Assembly (NCBI GenBank): GCA_017412705.1
Contig: JAFPWS010000052.1
Span: forward strand, 1-48,764
Reading direction: 5' to 3'
DNA length: 48,764 nucleotides
Source: Prevotella sp.
GTDB taxonomy: Bacteria; Bacteroidota; Bacteroidia; Bacteroidales; Bacteroidaceae
The notes beneath the pieces were generated by a model. It was not told where the DNA came from. It was given only the letters and a program-made list of their open reading frames with translations, and ran no database searches. A program made the translations under genes and the position numbers. Shown here piece after piece: positions 13,772 to 21,814 of this stretch. Position 1 is the stretch's first letter, and each line of letters begins with the position of its first letter.

Positions 13772-14782
13772 ATGTCAATGAAAAAGCTTAGTGTTATTAT
13801 TCCCTATTATAATGGGGACAGATATATTGGTACAGTATTGGAAGACTTGTTGGCACAGGATTTCAAAGAAGGCGAATACGAAATCATCGTGGTAGACGAT
13901 GGGTCAACAGAACCTGTCGATGTCTTGAAGTCTTATTGCGAGCAATACTCCCCAATTTCATATGTCCGGCAAGACCATTTGGGGGTGAGCGCTGCCCGAA
14001 ATTCAGGAATTGCCCATTCAACGGGAAAGTATATCTTCTTTTGTGATTGTGATGACAGAGTTAGGAAACATGCTCTTAGCCAACTGTGTGAGCTTGCAGA
14101 AACCCATTGTTTGGAGATGCTGTTTCATGACTATCAGGATACTAAAGGCGGGCAGGAACCCCAATATGTGGAAGGTGAGAGCCCGTTAGACGAGATTTCT
14201 TCTGGAGCAGCTTACTATGCAAAGCATCCGGACATGCGTCCAGAATGCTGGAACTATATAATCATGCGCTCGTTCGTGGAAAAGCATCATTTGCAATTTC
14301 CCGTCCAAGTAGGTATGCATGAAGACGTCGTATTTCTCGTAGAGGCCCTTTTGGCTGCTGAATGCGTGTCGCATGTAGGATGGGTGAATTACTATTACGT
14401 TCATTGGCCTCAGAGTACGATCAACTATTCAGGCAAGATACTCAAGGCAGAACGTGTGGCAGAAGACCGGCTGTGGGTTATCAAGTGGCTCTTAGGTGTT
14501 TTGTCAAAGTACCCGGACATCCAATGCGCCAGGAGCATACAACGAAGAATAAGTAACCTGTCTTTCCAAATGCTCCATCAGGCATTCCGCTACCTCCCAG
14601 CCAAGAAGAGCAAGGATTTGATAAGACGACTCAGACAAATAGGAGGGTATCCTTTTGAAGAAGGACGTTATATCAGTAAATCTCTTCATATGACTTATCG
14701 TGTTATGCAGGTGTATCCTCTTTGGATGACTTGCTGTTATATATACCACCTTTTACCTAAAGATATCAGGATAAGGTATTGA
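13772..14782 (+). CDS. Glycosyltransferase family 2, variant DCDD motif
   Basis: A 336-residue GT-A enzyme starting MSMKKLSVIIPYYNGDRYIG; a start at the second Met (13778) is equally possible. VVDDGSTEPVDV is the first acidic motif. The metal-binding stretch reads FFCDCDDRV (DCDD at 92-95), where most relatives have D-A/S-D-D; the acidic residues are kept. EDVVFLVEALLAAE is the ED motif found in many GT2 enzymes. It acts in repeat-unit assembly, in line with the neighbouring genes. The LicD gene follows 31 bp downstream. Confidence 0.9.
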   Translation: MSMKKLSVIIPYYNGDRYIGTVLEDLLAQDFKEGEYEIIVVDDGSTEPVDVLKSYCEQYSPISYVRQDHLGVSAARNSGIAHSTGKYIFFCDCDDRVRKHALSQLCELAETHCLEMLFHDYQDTKGGQEPQYVEGESPLDEISSGAAYYAKHPDMRPECWNYIIMRSFVEKHHLQFPVQVGMHEDVVFLVEALLAAECVSHVGWVNYYYVHWPQSTINYSGKILKAERVAEDRLWVIKWLLGVLSKYPDIQCARSIQRRISNLSFQMLHQAFRYLPAKKSKDLIRRLRQIGGYPFEEGRYISKSLHMTYRVMQVYPLWMTCCYIYHLLPKDIRIRY

Positions 14783-14813
14783 TGAGGGTGTAAAATAGCT
14801 ATATTGATAAATA

Positions 14814-15581
14814 ATGGATATAGAGAATAAATACGGAACATTGAAGGTGCAGCAGAGGTTACTTCAACTCTTGAAAACTTTCGATGCGCTTTGCAAAAAA
14901 AATAATATCGTGTATAGTGTTTCGAGTGGGACGATGCTTGGCACCATTCGGCACCAGGGATTTATCCCATGGGATGACGATGTGGATATCACGATTGAGC
15001 GAAAGTATTACAATCGGTTGATGGCGGCTGTCCAGGAGTCACCGACACTGGTCAGTGATAAAGACTTATGGCTTGACCGTATTTGGCTGATGGAGGATTA
15101 TGAAGTGTTTCATGGGGACCGCCATGCATGCCCCACCATTGATGTCTTTACGTGGGATTATGTGCCAGACAGCAGGCTCAAAGAACGAATCAAGTATTAT
15201 GCGATCGCATTCCTACAAGGGACTATCAAACCCCGTCCGGACTATACGCGCTTTTCCTGGTCAGGGAAGGTGTTGTCGTTTGTTACCTATATGGCAGGAA
15301 GGTTTTTCCCCTTGTCTGTTAAGTTAAGGTTGTACGACAGGCTGGCCCTTTGGGGCAATGGCAAACCGACAAGGTTTCAGGCTGGTTATCACGACCAGTT
15401 CAATGCCTTGCGCTTCAGATATCCGTTCCACATGCTGGAGAAGGTAGAACGGCATCAGTTTGAAGATACGGAGGTGAATGTGATGTCCAGCTATGATGAA
15501 TACTTGAAAATTATCTATGGAGATGACTATATGACTCCTCCGCAGGAAACCAATCAAAGACCAACTCATATAAAACAATAG
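14814..15581 (+). CDS. LicD-family phosphotransferase-like protein
   Basis: A 255-residue protein. The hallmark stretch VYSVSSGTMLGTIRHQGFIP followed by WDDDVDI lies at residues 34-59. This is the nucleotidyltransferase-like active site of the LicD/fukutin family, which transfers phosphocholine or other phospho-groups or sugars onto glycans. A later YDEYLKIIYGDDYMTPP motif near the C-terminus is also typical. No choline uptake or activation genes are present in the window, so phosphocholine decoration is not supported specifically. It lies between a GT2 gene and a truncated acyltransferase. Confidence 0.9.
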   Translation: MDIENKYGTLKVQQRLLQLLKTFDALCKKNNIVYSVSSGTMLGTIRHQGFIPWDDDVDITIERKYYNRLMAAVQESPTLVSDKDLWLDRIWLMEDYEVFHGDRHACPTIDVFTWDYVPDSRLKERIKYYAIAFLQGTIKPRPDYTRFSWSGKVLSFVTYMAGRFFPLSVKLRLYDRLALWGNGKPTRFQAGYHDQFNALRFRYPFHMLEKVERHQFEDTEVNVMSSYDEYLKIIYGDDYMTPPQETNQRPTHIKQ

Positions 15582-15586
15582 GGATT

Positions 15587-15832
15587 ATGTTGCAATACTC
15601 TTTCCAGTTTGAGACTATTAGTAAATATAGAGCAGAGCTGATGGGATTAGCTATATTGGGAGATATGTGGGGACATCTAATGAATGACACCTATCAGCCT
15701 TCGATATTTGCTCAATTAGCGAGGCTGGTTCACACACCAGGCTTTCTTTTCTTGTCAGGTTTTGGTTTATATTACTCTTTTTCAAACAATTCCGATGTAC
15801 ACCTTTTCTTCAAAAAAAGAATAGCAAGATAG
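15587..15832 (+). pseudogene. Acyltransferase (OafA-like, family 3), N-terminal fragment
   Basis: Only 81 codons. The sequence ISKYRAELMGLAILGDMWGH, then a hydrophobic ARLVHTPGFLFLSGFGLYYS and FFKKRIAR, matches the start of membrane acyltransferase family 3, which O-acetylates polysaccharides and normally has 10 transmembrane segments over 330 or more residues. A TAG follows, then a TGA a few codons later, and then the ATP-grasp gene. The remainder is lost. The conserved H that follows R in the first helix of the family appears as the GH at about residues 29-30. Confidence 0.75.
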
Positions 15833-15851
15833 ACGATTTTTTGATTAAATC

Positions 15852-16820
15852 ATGAAGAATATATTAATTACTTCCGTAGGTAAACGGGTTGTGCTGGTAC
15901 AGATATTCCAGAGGACCATCCACGAGCTAGGCTTAGAGGCAAAAGTATATACGGCTGACATGAAGCCGGAGAGGGCACCAGCCTGTTTTGTTTCGGATGG
16001 CAGTTTTAAGGTGCCACGATGTACGGATGAGGAGTATGTCGACAGGCTGTTGGAACTCTGTAAAGCACTTAATATAGGTGTAGTTATTCCAACTATCGAT
16101 ACAGAGCTAATCATTTTAGCCTCCAACAAAAATAGATTCTTTGAGGCTGGTATTGCATTGGTATTATCGGATTTGGAATTTGTCAAGATATGCCGAAACA
16201 AAAGACTGACTGCCGGTTGTCTGGAAAAGTTGGATATTGCAGTGCCTAAGATGATAGATAAGAACCACCCTGTGTTCCCGATGTTTGCCAAGCCTTACGA
16301 TGGCTCATTAAGTATGAATACTCATGTTATCTATCAACCGGATGAATTGACTAAGAAAATATTGGAAGACCCGAAACTGTTGTTTATGGAGTATATCGAC
16401 AAAGAGGAGTATAAGGAGTTTACGGTGGATATGTATTTTGGCAGGGACTGTCGGGTGAAAGGAATTGTTCCTAGAGAGCGTATTGAGGTCAGGGCTGGTG
16501 AGATTAATAAGGGTATCACCCGAAAAAACTACCTTGTAGGCTTTCTCAAAAAGCGGATGGAGTATTTGGATGGTGTACGTGGCTGCATTTGTGTCCAACT
16601 GTTCTATCGTGAGTCAGACAATGACGTCAAGGGCATTGAAATCAATCCACGTTTCGGAGGAGGCTTTCCTTTATCTTATTATGCTAAAGCCAACTATGCA
16701 GAATATATCATCAGAGAATATCTGATGGATGAAGAGCTTTGCTATTCGGATGCGTGGCTGGACAATACGCTGATGTTACGCTACGATAATGATGTGATCG
16801 TGTATGACGCAGAAACATAA
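15852..16820 (+). CDS. ATP-grasp domain protein
   Basis: A 322-residue protein. The N-terminal NILITSVGKRVVLVQIFQRT is a pre-ATP-grasp Rossmann-like strand and loop. The central part carries ATP-binding lysine segments (PMFAKPYDGSLSMN, LLFMEYIDKEEYKEFTVDMY). The C-terminal GIEINPRFGGGFPLSYYAKA holds the metal-binding E and N residues. Family members join a carboxylate to an amine or thiol through an acylphosphate. In glycan loci, paired with a HAD protein as here (17-bp overlap with the next gene), such enzymes probably attach an amino acid or similar group to a sugar. The substrate is unknown. Confidence 0.85.
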   Translation: MKNILITSVGKRVVLVQIFQRTIHELGLEAKVYTADMKPERAPACFVSDGSFKVPRCTDEEYVDRLLELCKALNIGVVIPTIDTELIILASNKNRFFEAGIALVLSDLEFVKICRNKRLTAGCLEKLDIAVPKMIDKNHPVFPMFAKPYDGSLSMNTHVIYQPDELTKKILEDPKLLFMEYIDKEEYKEFTVDMYFGRDCRVKGIVPRERIEVRAGEINKGITRKNYLVGFLKKRMEYLDGVRGCICVQLFYRESDNDVKGIEINPRFGGGFPLSYYAKANYAEYIIREYLMDEELCYSDAWLDNTLMLRYDNDVIVYDAET

Positions 16821-17484
16821 GGTCGTGGTCTTTGACCTGGATGATACGCTATATAAGGAGATTGACTTTCTGAAGTCTGCCTATCAAGAGATAGCAGATT
16901 TCTTTGAGGATAAGTATGACATCTATGGCCTTTGGAGCGAAATGCTCAGGTACTACCATGAAGGAAAAAATGTGTTCCAAGAGGTGATAGATTTCTATAA
17001 ACGGCCGGTCGATAAGGAATTTCTTCTAAACATGTATCGGAATCATATTCCGAAGATAGCTTTAGACGATGATACAAAGCAAGTGCTTGATACGCTAAAG
17101 AACAGTCATTTCGGATTAGGAATCATTACAGACGGTAGGACAGTATCTCAGATGAATAAAATAAAGGCTTTGGGTCTGGAACAATATTTTGCAGATGAGC
17201 GTATCGTCATTTCAGAAACTTGGGGCCATCGCAAAGTTGATGGTTTCGGATATGACTTGATGGAGGAACAATTTCCAGATAGTGATTATGTTTATGTAGG
17301 TGACAATCCTGAAAAGGATTTTGTGGCTGCCAATCAAAGAGGCTGGGACACTGTATGCCTACTGGATGATGGTCGGAATATTCATAAGCAGGATTTTAGT
17401 CTGTCGCAAGAATATCTTCCGAAATATAAGATTGGAAAAATGGGGGAACTTGTTGACTTAATATGTCACCCCAGAGAAAAATAG
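16804..17484 (+). CDS. HAD-family hydrolase
   Basis: A 226-residue haloacid-dehalogenase-like protein. Motif I is VVFDLDDTLYKE (nucleophile D and general acid D, residues 9-13). Motif II lies in GLGIITDGRTVSQ. Motif III is a Lys in HRKVDGFGYD. Motif IV is YVGDNPEKDF. The all-helical insertion after motif I is a C1 cap. It is probably a phosphatase acting on a small phosphorylated intermediate. The 17-bp overlap with the ATP-grasp gene implies coupled translation and a shared pathway. It is the last gene before a new promoter. Confidence 0.9.
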   Translation: MTQKHKVVVFDLDDTLYKEIDFLKSAYQEIADFFEDKYDIYGLWSEMLRYYHEGKNVFQEVIDFYKRPVDKEFLLNMYRNHIPKIALDDDTKQVLDTLKNSHFGLGIITDGRTVSQMNKIKALGLEQYFADERIVISETWGHRKVDGFGYDLMEEQFPDSDYVYVGDNPEKDFVAANQRGWDTVCLLDDGRNIHKQDFSLSQEYLPKYKIGKMGELVDLICHPREK

Positions 17485-17493
17485 CTAAAAGTG

Positions 17494-17523
17494 TTTGAAT
17501 AACAAATATTTTTTGTACCTTTG
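17494..17523 (+). promoter_or_regulatory. Promoter of the DegT aminotransferase gene
   Basis: TTTG (17494-17497), 18 bp spacer, TACCTTTG (17516-17523), with downstream GCAG. The aminotransferase therefore has its own transcription start about 30 bp before its ATG at 17556. Confidence 0.75.
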
Positions 17524-17555
17524 CAGTCCGTATTTATTAGGATTTGATTTTAACC

Positions 17556-18845
17556 ATGAGCGAAAGAAAGCGGATTTATCTATGCTTGGCGCATATGAGT
17601 GAGGATGGCATAGAGCAGAAATATATCAAAGAGGCATTCGACACGAACTGGGTGGTGCCCCTTGGACCTAATGTAGATGCATTCGAGAAAGACCTGGAGG
17701 ACTTCGTCAACCTTAACGATAACGCTACCCTTAGCAAAAGGGTAGTAGCTCTTTCCTCTGGTACTGCGGCGGTGCATCTGGCGCTGATTGCATGTGGGGT
17801 GGGGCCGGACGATGAAGTCATCGGACAGTCGTTTACGTTCTGCGCATCAGCGAACCCGGTGGTGTACTTAGGGGCAAAGCCTGTCTTTGTGGACTCTGAG
17901 CCTGAGACATGGAACATGGATCCGGAGCTGTTGGAGGTGGCCATCAAGGACCGCATCGCCAAGACAGGGCGTAAGCCGAAGGCCATAGTTACTGTGGCAT
18001 TGTATGGCATGCCATACCGGATAGAGCGCATCATGGAGATAGCGAGGCGCTATGACATCCCAGTCATAGAGGATGCTGTCGAAGGCTTTGGCTCGCGCTA
18101 CAAAGGACAGATGCTGGGTACATTCGGCGACTATGGAGTATTGTCGTTCAACGGCAACAAGATGATAACCACCTCTGGTGGCGGGGCATTGATATGTCCA
18201 GATGAAGAGGCCCAGCAGAAGGTGATGTGGCTGGCGACACAGGCCAGGGAGTCGTATCCGTACTACCAGCATGAGGCTATCGGCTATAACTATCGCATGA
18301 GTAACATCTGCGCAGGCATCGGACGTGGGCAGATGACGGTTGCAAACGACCATATAGCACACCACCGTCATGTGCAGGCTTTGTATGAAGAGCTGTTGGC
18401 AGATGTGAAAGGAATAGAGGTCCATAAGCAGCCCAGCCTCTCCACAGAAGGGAAGGGGGATTTTGATTCGAACTACTGGCTGTGTACCATTACGCTGGAT
18501 CCTGACATGAAGGTGAAGGGGCAGGAGAAAGCCTATCAGAAGGTCGTGCAGAAGGCAGTAGGTGGTGCTGCGGGGGTGATACATGCGGTATCGTCAGCAG
18601 TGACGGACTGTCAGCCCAATGACAATGTGGAGGCCATGCGTGTCTGCCTGGATGATGCGGGTATAGAGGCAAGGCCCACGTGGAAGCCGATGCACTGCCA
18701 ACCTGTGTACAGAACGAGTGTGGCGTATGTTAATGGCGTAGCGGAAGGGATTTTCAAGCGAGGGCTGTGCCTGCCCTCAGGACCTTGCGTTACGGACGAT
18801 GATGTCAGGTATATTGTAAATACCATCAAAGACAGTATCTTGTGA
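17556..18845 (+). CDS. DegT/DnrJ/EryC1-family sugar aminotransferase
   Basis: A 429-residue PLP enzyme. The start at 17556 gives MSERKRIYLCLAHMS. VVALSSGTAAVHLALIACGV binds the phosphate of PLP, IPVIEDAVEGFGSRYKG carries the PLP-ring Asp, and SFNGNKMITTSGGG contains the Schiff-base Lys at about 202. It converts a nucleotide keto-sugar to an amino sugar (PglE/PseC-like). Two low-complexity insertions stand out: NLNDNATL before residue 60, from a hexamer-like repeat, and SLSTEGKGD near residue 298, which resembles the GC-rich element found in ispD. It is the last gene of the glycan locus. A hairpin follows its stop. Confidence 0.9.
   Translation: MSERKRIYLCLAHMSEDGIEQKYIKEAFDTNWVVPLGPNVDAFEKDLEDFVNLNDNATLSKRVVALSSGTAAVHLALIACGVGPDDEVIGQSFTFCASANPVVYLGAKPVFVDSEPETWNMDPELLEVAIKDRIAKTGRKPKAIVTVALYGMPYRIERIMEIARRYDIPVIEDAVEGFGSRYKGQMLGTFGDYGVLSFNGNKMITTSGGGALICPDEEAQQKVMWLATQARESYPYYQHEAIGYNYRMSNICAGIGRGQMTVANDHIAHHRHVQALYEELLADVKGIEVHKQPSLSTEGKGDFDSNYWLCTITLDPDMKVKGQEKAYQKVVQKAVGGAAGVIHAVSSAVTDCQPNDNVEAMRVCLDDAGIEARPTWKPMHCQPVYRTSVAYVNGVAEGIFKRGLCLPSGPCVTDDDVRYIVNTIKDSIL
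17711..17748 (+). repeat. Hexamer-like repeat and hairpin inside the aminotransferase gene
   Basis: CCTTAACGATAACGCTACCC matches 17 of 20 bases of the hexamer repeat at 3941-3960. It runs into an inverted repeat (CTACCCTT, 5-nt loop, AAGGGTAG). It encodes the NLNDNATLSKR insertion of the protein. Confidence 0.45.
18435..18464 (+). repeat. Possible GC-rich palindromic element inside the aminotransferase gene
   Basis: CCTCTCCACAGAAGGGAAGG, followed by GGG, resembles the elements in the priming transferase and ispD. It encodes SLSTEGKGD in the corresponding frame. The match is looser than between the other two. Confidence 0.35.
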
Positions 18846-18848
18846 AAA

Positions 18849-18867
18849 CCTTCTTACCGTAAGAAGG
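18849..18867 (+). terminator. Hairpin after the aminotransferase gene
   Basis: CCTTCTTA-CCG-TAAGAAGG, an 8-bp perfect stem 4 bp after the stop. The following bases are G-rich rather than T-rich, so it may be a processing stem or an intrinsic terminator of Bacteroidota type. Confidence 0.5.
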
Positions 18868-18888
18868 GGCGGGGCACGCCTTGCTGTT

Positions 18889-18904
18889 TTAGGGAATTCC
18901 CTAA
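18889..18904. promoter_or_regulatory. 16-bp perfect palindrome upstream of the lipoprotein promoter
   Basis: TTAGGGAATTCCCTAA lies 20 bp upstream of the predicted -33 region of the lipoprotein gene. It could be an operator or part of the upstream terminator. Confidence 0.45.
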
Positions 18905-18924
18905 GTGTTTTTGGGGATATTCCC

Positions 18925-18955
18925 TTGTGGGATTTGTGCTTTTATCGTATCTTTG
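18925..18955 (+). promoter_or_regulatory. Promoter of the glycine-zipper lipoprotein gene
   Basis: TTGT (18925-18928), 19 bp spacer, TATCTTTG (18948-18955) and downstream GCAGCG; the ATG is at 18984. Confidence 0.65.
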
Positions 18956-18983
18956 CAGCGAGAAACTTTAAAATGTCAAGACG

Positions 18984-19808
18984 ATGAAGAAAGGTATCAT
19001 TTTATTGTTGTGTCCGCTGATGCTGCTGACTGGCTGTGCTACCTACACCGGTCAGGGAGCGTATGTGGGCGGTTCGTTCGGTGCGATATTAGGCTCTGCC
19101 ATCGGCGGTATCTCAGGTGGTCGCAGGGGCAGTGATGTCGGTACGCTGATAGGTGTGGCCAGTGGTGCGGCTATCGGTGCGGCAGTGGGTGCCGCGGCAG
19201 ACCAGAAGGAGGCTGAGGAACGGGCCGAATACCGTCGGCAGCGTGCCCAGCGTCAGCCGACGGGCAACGGCAGCTATGGCAACACGGACGGCTACAGTCA
19301 GGACGACAGCGGCTTCGATGCCTCGGGGCGTGGTGACGACCGCATAGACTTCGACGGAGCAGGACCTCGCGACGGGCGTGGCACCTACTCGGCAGCGTCG
19401 CCCCATACCTATACGCCCAAGGCGGGTATGGACCCTGGCTACAGCGTGAAATACAACTCGCTCATCGAGATTCGCCATGCACGCATCATTGACGAGGACC
19501 ATGACGGCGTGCTGCGTGCCGGGGAGAAGTGTACGGTGACTTTCGAGGTGATGAACAACTCGTCGAAGACGCTCTATGACGTGCAGCCCACGGTATTTGA
19601 CGTGACGGGCAACAAGCATATCCATATATCGCCCAACCTGCATGTGGAGAGCATCGCTCCCAACAGCGGCATACGCTATACAGCGGCAATCTTAGCTGGT
19701 CCGAAGCTGAAGGACGGCAGCATCGTCATCCGTGTGGCAGTGGCACAGGGTAACAAGGAGATTACCTCGCAGGTGCAGGAGTTTACGGTTCGGACGGCGA
19801 GGCGGTAG
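18984..19808 (+). CDS. Glycine-zipper outer-membrane lipoprotein
   Basis: A 274-residue protein with a lipoprotein signal (basic KK, hydrophobic core, lipobox LTGC with Cys at 17). Residues about 25-75 form a glycine-zipper segment ([20 protein letters not shown] and [13 protein letters not shown]), as in SlyB/17-kDa-antigen-like proteins that associate with the outer membrane. A charged, low-complexity linker follows. The C-terminal 110 residues (from [20 protein letters not shown]) look like a beta-sandwich domain of extracellular type with a DEDHDGVL calcium-like loop. Function is unknown. The gene is monocistronic and convergent with rlpA, overlapping its end by 26 bp. Confidence 0.8.
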   Translation: MKKGIILLLCPLMLLTGCATYTGQGAYVGGSFGAILGSAIGGISGGRRGSDVGTLIGVASGAAIGAAVGAAADQKEAEERAEYRRQRAQRQPTGNGSYGNTDGYSQDDSGFDASGRGDDRIDFDGAGPRDGRGTYSAASPHTYTPKAGMDPGYSVKYNSLIEIRHARIIDEDHDGVLRAGEKCTVTFEVMNNSSKTLYDVQPTVFDVTGNKHIHISPNLHVESIAPNSGIRYTAAILAGPKLKDGSIVIRVAVAQGNKEITSQVQEFTVRTARR

Positions 19809-20340
19809 CTCCAGACTTGGCAGACTCGGAGGCTGAGGCTGGCTTTGACTTTTCTGGGACTTGCGGGTTTTCCTGCAAGTCCTTTTTCATGTCATGCCAG
19901 TAGGGCGACGTGCCGATAGAGCCTTCATTGGTTTCCAGCTCAAGTTCTGGGAGATCTATCTCGTCGGTAGGCTTGTAGGGTACAATGATGTTGCTGGCCT
20001 TTTGGACGATGACCATGGCAACACCCTTGGAGATGATGTCGAGCTCCTTGGCAGCACGCCACGAGAGGTCGATGATACGCCCACGGACATAGGGCCCGCG
20101 GTCGGTAACGCGGACCATGACAGAGCGTCCGTTGGCAGGGTTGGTGACTTTCAGCAACGTGCCGAAAGGATAGGTGCGGTGGGCACAGGTGAGCGAGTCC
20201 TTGTGCAGGCGCTCGCCGCTGGCTGTCATACGTCCGAACAACTTCCGGGCATAGAAGGAGGCTTTACCCTGTTGCGTGTCTTGCGACTGCAACGGGGTAA
20301 AGCAAAGTATCAGTAATATGGCAACGAGTGCTACCCTCAT
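19783..20340 (-). CDS. RlpA-like septal ring lytic transglycosylase family protein
   Basis: A 185-residue secreted protein. An N-terminal signal peptide (about 19 residues, ending near LQSQ) is followed by a double-psi beta-barrel: [20 protein letters not shown], then [40 protein letters not shown] with the catalytic-type Asp, and AAKELDI. RlpA cleaves peptidoglycan glycan strands lacking stem peptides in some Gram-negatives. There is no SPOR domain; the C-terminal 65 residues are acidic and low complexity. Its ATG overlaps the stop of gdhA (TAATG), so translation is coupled to gdhA. Confidence 0.85.
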   Translation of the reverse strand: MRVALVAILLILCFTPLQSQDTQQGKASFYARKLFGRMTASGERLHKDSLTCAHRTYPFGTLLKVTNPANGRSVMVRVTDRGPYVRGRIIDLSWRAAKELDIISKGVAMVIVQKASNIIVPYKPTDEIDLPELELETNEGSIGTSPYWHDMKKDLQENPQVPEKSKPASASESAKSGATASPSEP

Positions 20341-21677
20341 TATACAATTCCTTGCGCCATCATGGCGTTAGCGACCTTCATGAAGCCGGCGACGTTGGCA
20401 CCCTTGACATAGTCGATATAGCCATCGGGCTGCTTGCCATACTTGACGCACTGCTCATGGATGGACGACATAATCTGGTGCAGCTTCTGGTCGACCTCGG
20501 CCTCGCTCCAGCCTAAGCGCATGGAGTTCTGTGTCATCTCCAGACCGCTGGTGGCCACACCACCCGCATTGACGGCCTTGCCCGGTGCAAACAGCTGATG
20601 GGCGGCGATAAACTTCTCGGCAGCCTCGGCGGTACAGCCCATGTTAGACACCTCAGCGACGCACAGCGGCTTGAAACTCAGAATGCTGTCGGCATCCTGT
20701 CCGTTGACCTCGTTTTGGGTGGCACAGGGCAGATAGATGTCGGCCTTCTGCTCCCAGGGCTTCTTGCCAGCATAGAAGGTAGAGCCCGGGAACTCGTCGG
20801 CATAGGGCTGACAGACGTCATTGCCCGAGGCGCGCAGCTCCAGCATGTACTCAATCTTCTCGTCGTCAAGACCTGCAGGGTCATAGATGTAGCCGTCAGG
20901 ACCACTGATGGTGATGACCTTGGCACCCAGCTCGGTAGCCTTCTTGGCAGCACCCCAGGCCACATTGCCGAAGCCTGACAGGGCGACCGTCTTGCCCTTG
21001 ATGTCGAGACCGTGCTCCTGCATCATCTGGTTGACGAAATAGAGGGCGCCATAGCCTGTGGCCTCAGGACGAATCTTGGAGCCGCCCCACTCGATGCCCT
21101 TACCCGTCAGCACACCCTGGAACTGGTGGGTAAGCTTCTTGTACTGGCCATAGAGGTAGCCTATCTCACGGGCTCCCACGCCGATGTCGCCTGCCGGCAC
21201 GTCCTCGTCGGGACCAATGTGGCGGTACAACTCGTTCATGAAAGCCTGACAGAAACGCATAACCTCATTGTCAGAACGTCCGCGGATGGAGAAGTCGGAA
21301 CCGCCCTTGCCACCACCCATGGGCAGTGTGGTGAGGGAGTTCTTGAAGGTCTGCTCGAAACCGAGGAACTTCAGGATGCTGAGGTTCACTGATGAGTGGA
21401 AGCGCAGGCCGCCCTTGTAGGGACCGATGGCGCTGTTGAACTGGACACGGTAGCCCAGGTTGACATGCACCTCGCCCTTGTCGTCGACCCAGGGCACACG
21501 GAAGGTGATGACACGCTCCGGCTCGACGATGCGCTCAATTAACTTTGCCTTCTCGAATTCGGGATGCTGGTTGTACACGTCCTCTATCGAGATTAACACT
21601 TCACGTACTGCTTGCAGGTACTCTGACTCTCCTGGATGCTTGCGCTCCAAGTCCTGCATAATCTTCTCTACGTTCAT
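20340..21677 (-). CDS. gdhA: NADP-specific glutamate dehydrogenase
   Basis: A 445-residue protein, the usual length of hexameric bacterial GDH. It interconverts glutamate with 2-oxoglutarate and ammonia in the cytoplasm. The Glu/2-oxoglutarate site contains [20 protein letters not shown] and [15 protein letters not shown] with catalytic Lys residues. [20 protein letters not shown] carries the catalytic Asp. The dinucleotide-binding fold contains [38 protein letters not shown] is near the C-terminus. It is followed by rlpA with a stop/start overlap. A 13-bp inverted repeat lies upstream near its presumed promoter. Confidence 0.97.
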   Translation of the reverse strand: MNVEKIMQDLERKHPGESEYLQAVREVLISIEDVYNQHPEFEKAKLIERIVEPERVITFRVPWVDDKGEVHVNLGYRVQFNSAIGPYKGGLRFHSSVNLSILKFLGFEQTFKNSLTTLPMGGGKGGSDFSIRGRSDNEVMRFCQAFMNELYRHIGPDEDVPAGDIGVGAREIGYLYGQYKKLTHQFQGVLTGKGIEWGGSKIRPEATGYGALYFVNQMMQEHGLDIKGKTVALSGFGNVAWGAAKKATELGAKVITISGPDGYIYDPAGLDDEKIEYMLELRASGNDVCQPYADEFPGSTFYAGKKPWEQKADIYLPCATQNEVNGQDADSILSFKPLCVAEVSNMGCTAEAAEKFIAAHQLFAPGKAVNAGGVATSGLEMTQNSMRLGWSEAEVDQKLHQIMSSIHEQCVKYGKQPDGYIDYVKGANVAGFMKVANAMMAQGIV

Positions 21678-21730
21678 AGTAAAAGTTATTTAGTTAATAG
21701 ATAATGTTGTCATTTTGTTAGTTTCACAAC

Positions 21731-21773
21731 GCAAATATCGGGAATTTCCTTGAAACGGCAAAGGAAATTCCCG
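21731..21773 (-). promoter_or_regulatory. Possible gdhA promoter with a 13-bp inverted repeat
   Basis: CGGGAATTTCCTT (21739-21751) and AAGGAAATTCCCG (21761-21773) are perfectly complementary with a 9-bp spacer. Reading on the minus strand, a weak -7-like GATATTTG (21732-21739) abuts the repeat, so the repeat covers the -33 region. It might instead be the terminator of the upstream DASS gene, although no T-run follows. Confidence 0.5.
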
Positions 21774-21814
21774 AATATTTTCCGTAAAAAGTTACAGTTT
21801 GTTAAATTAAGCCC

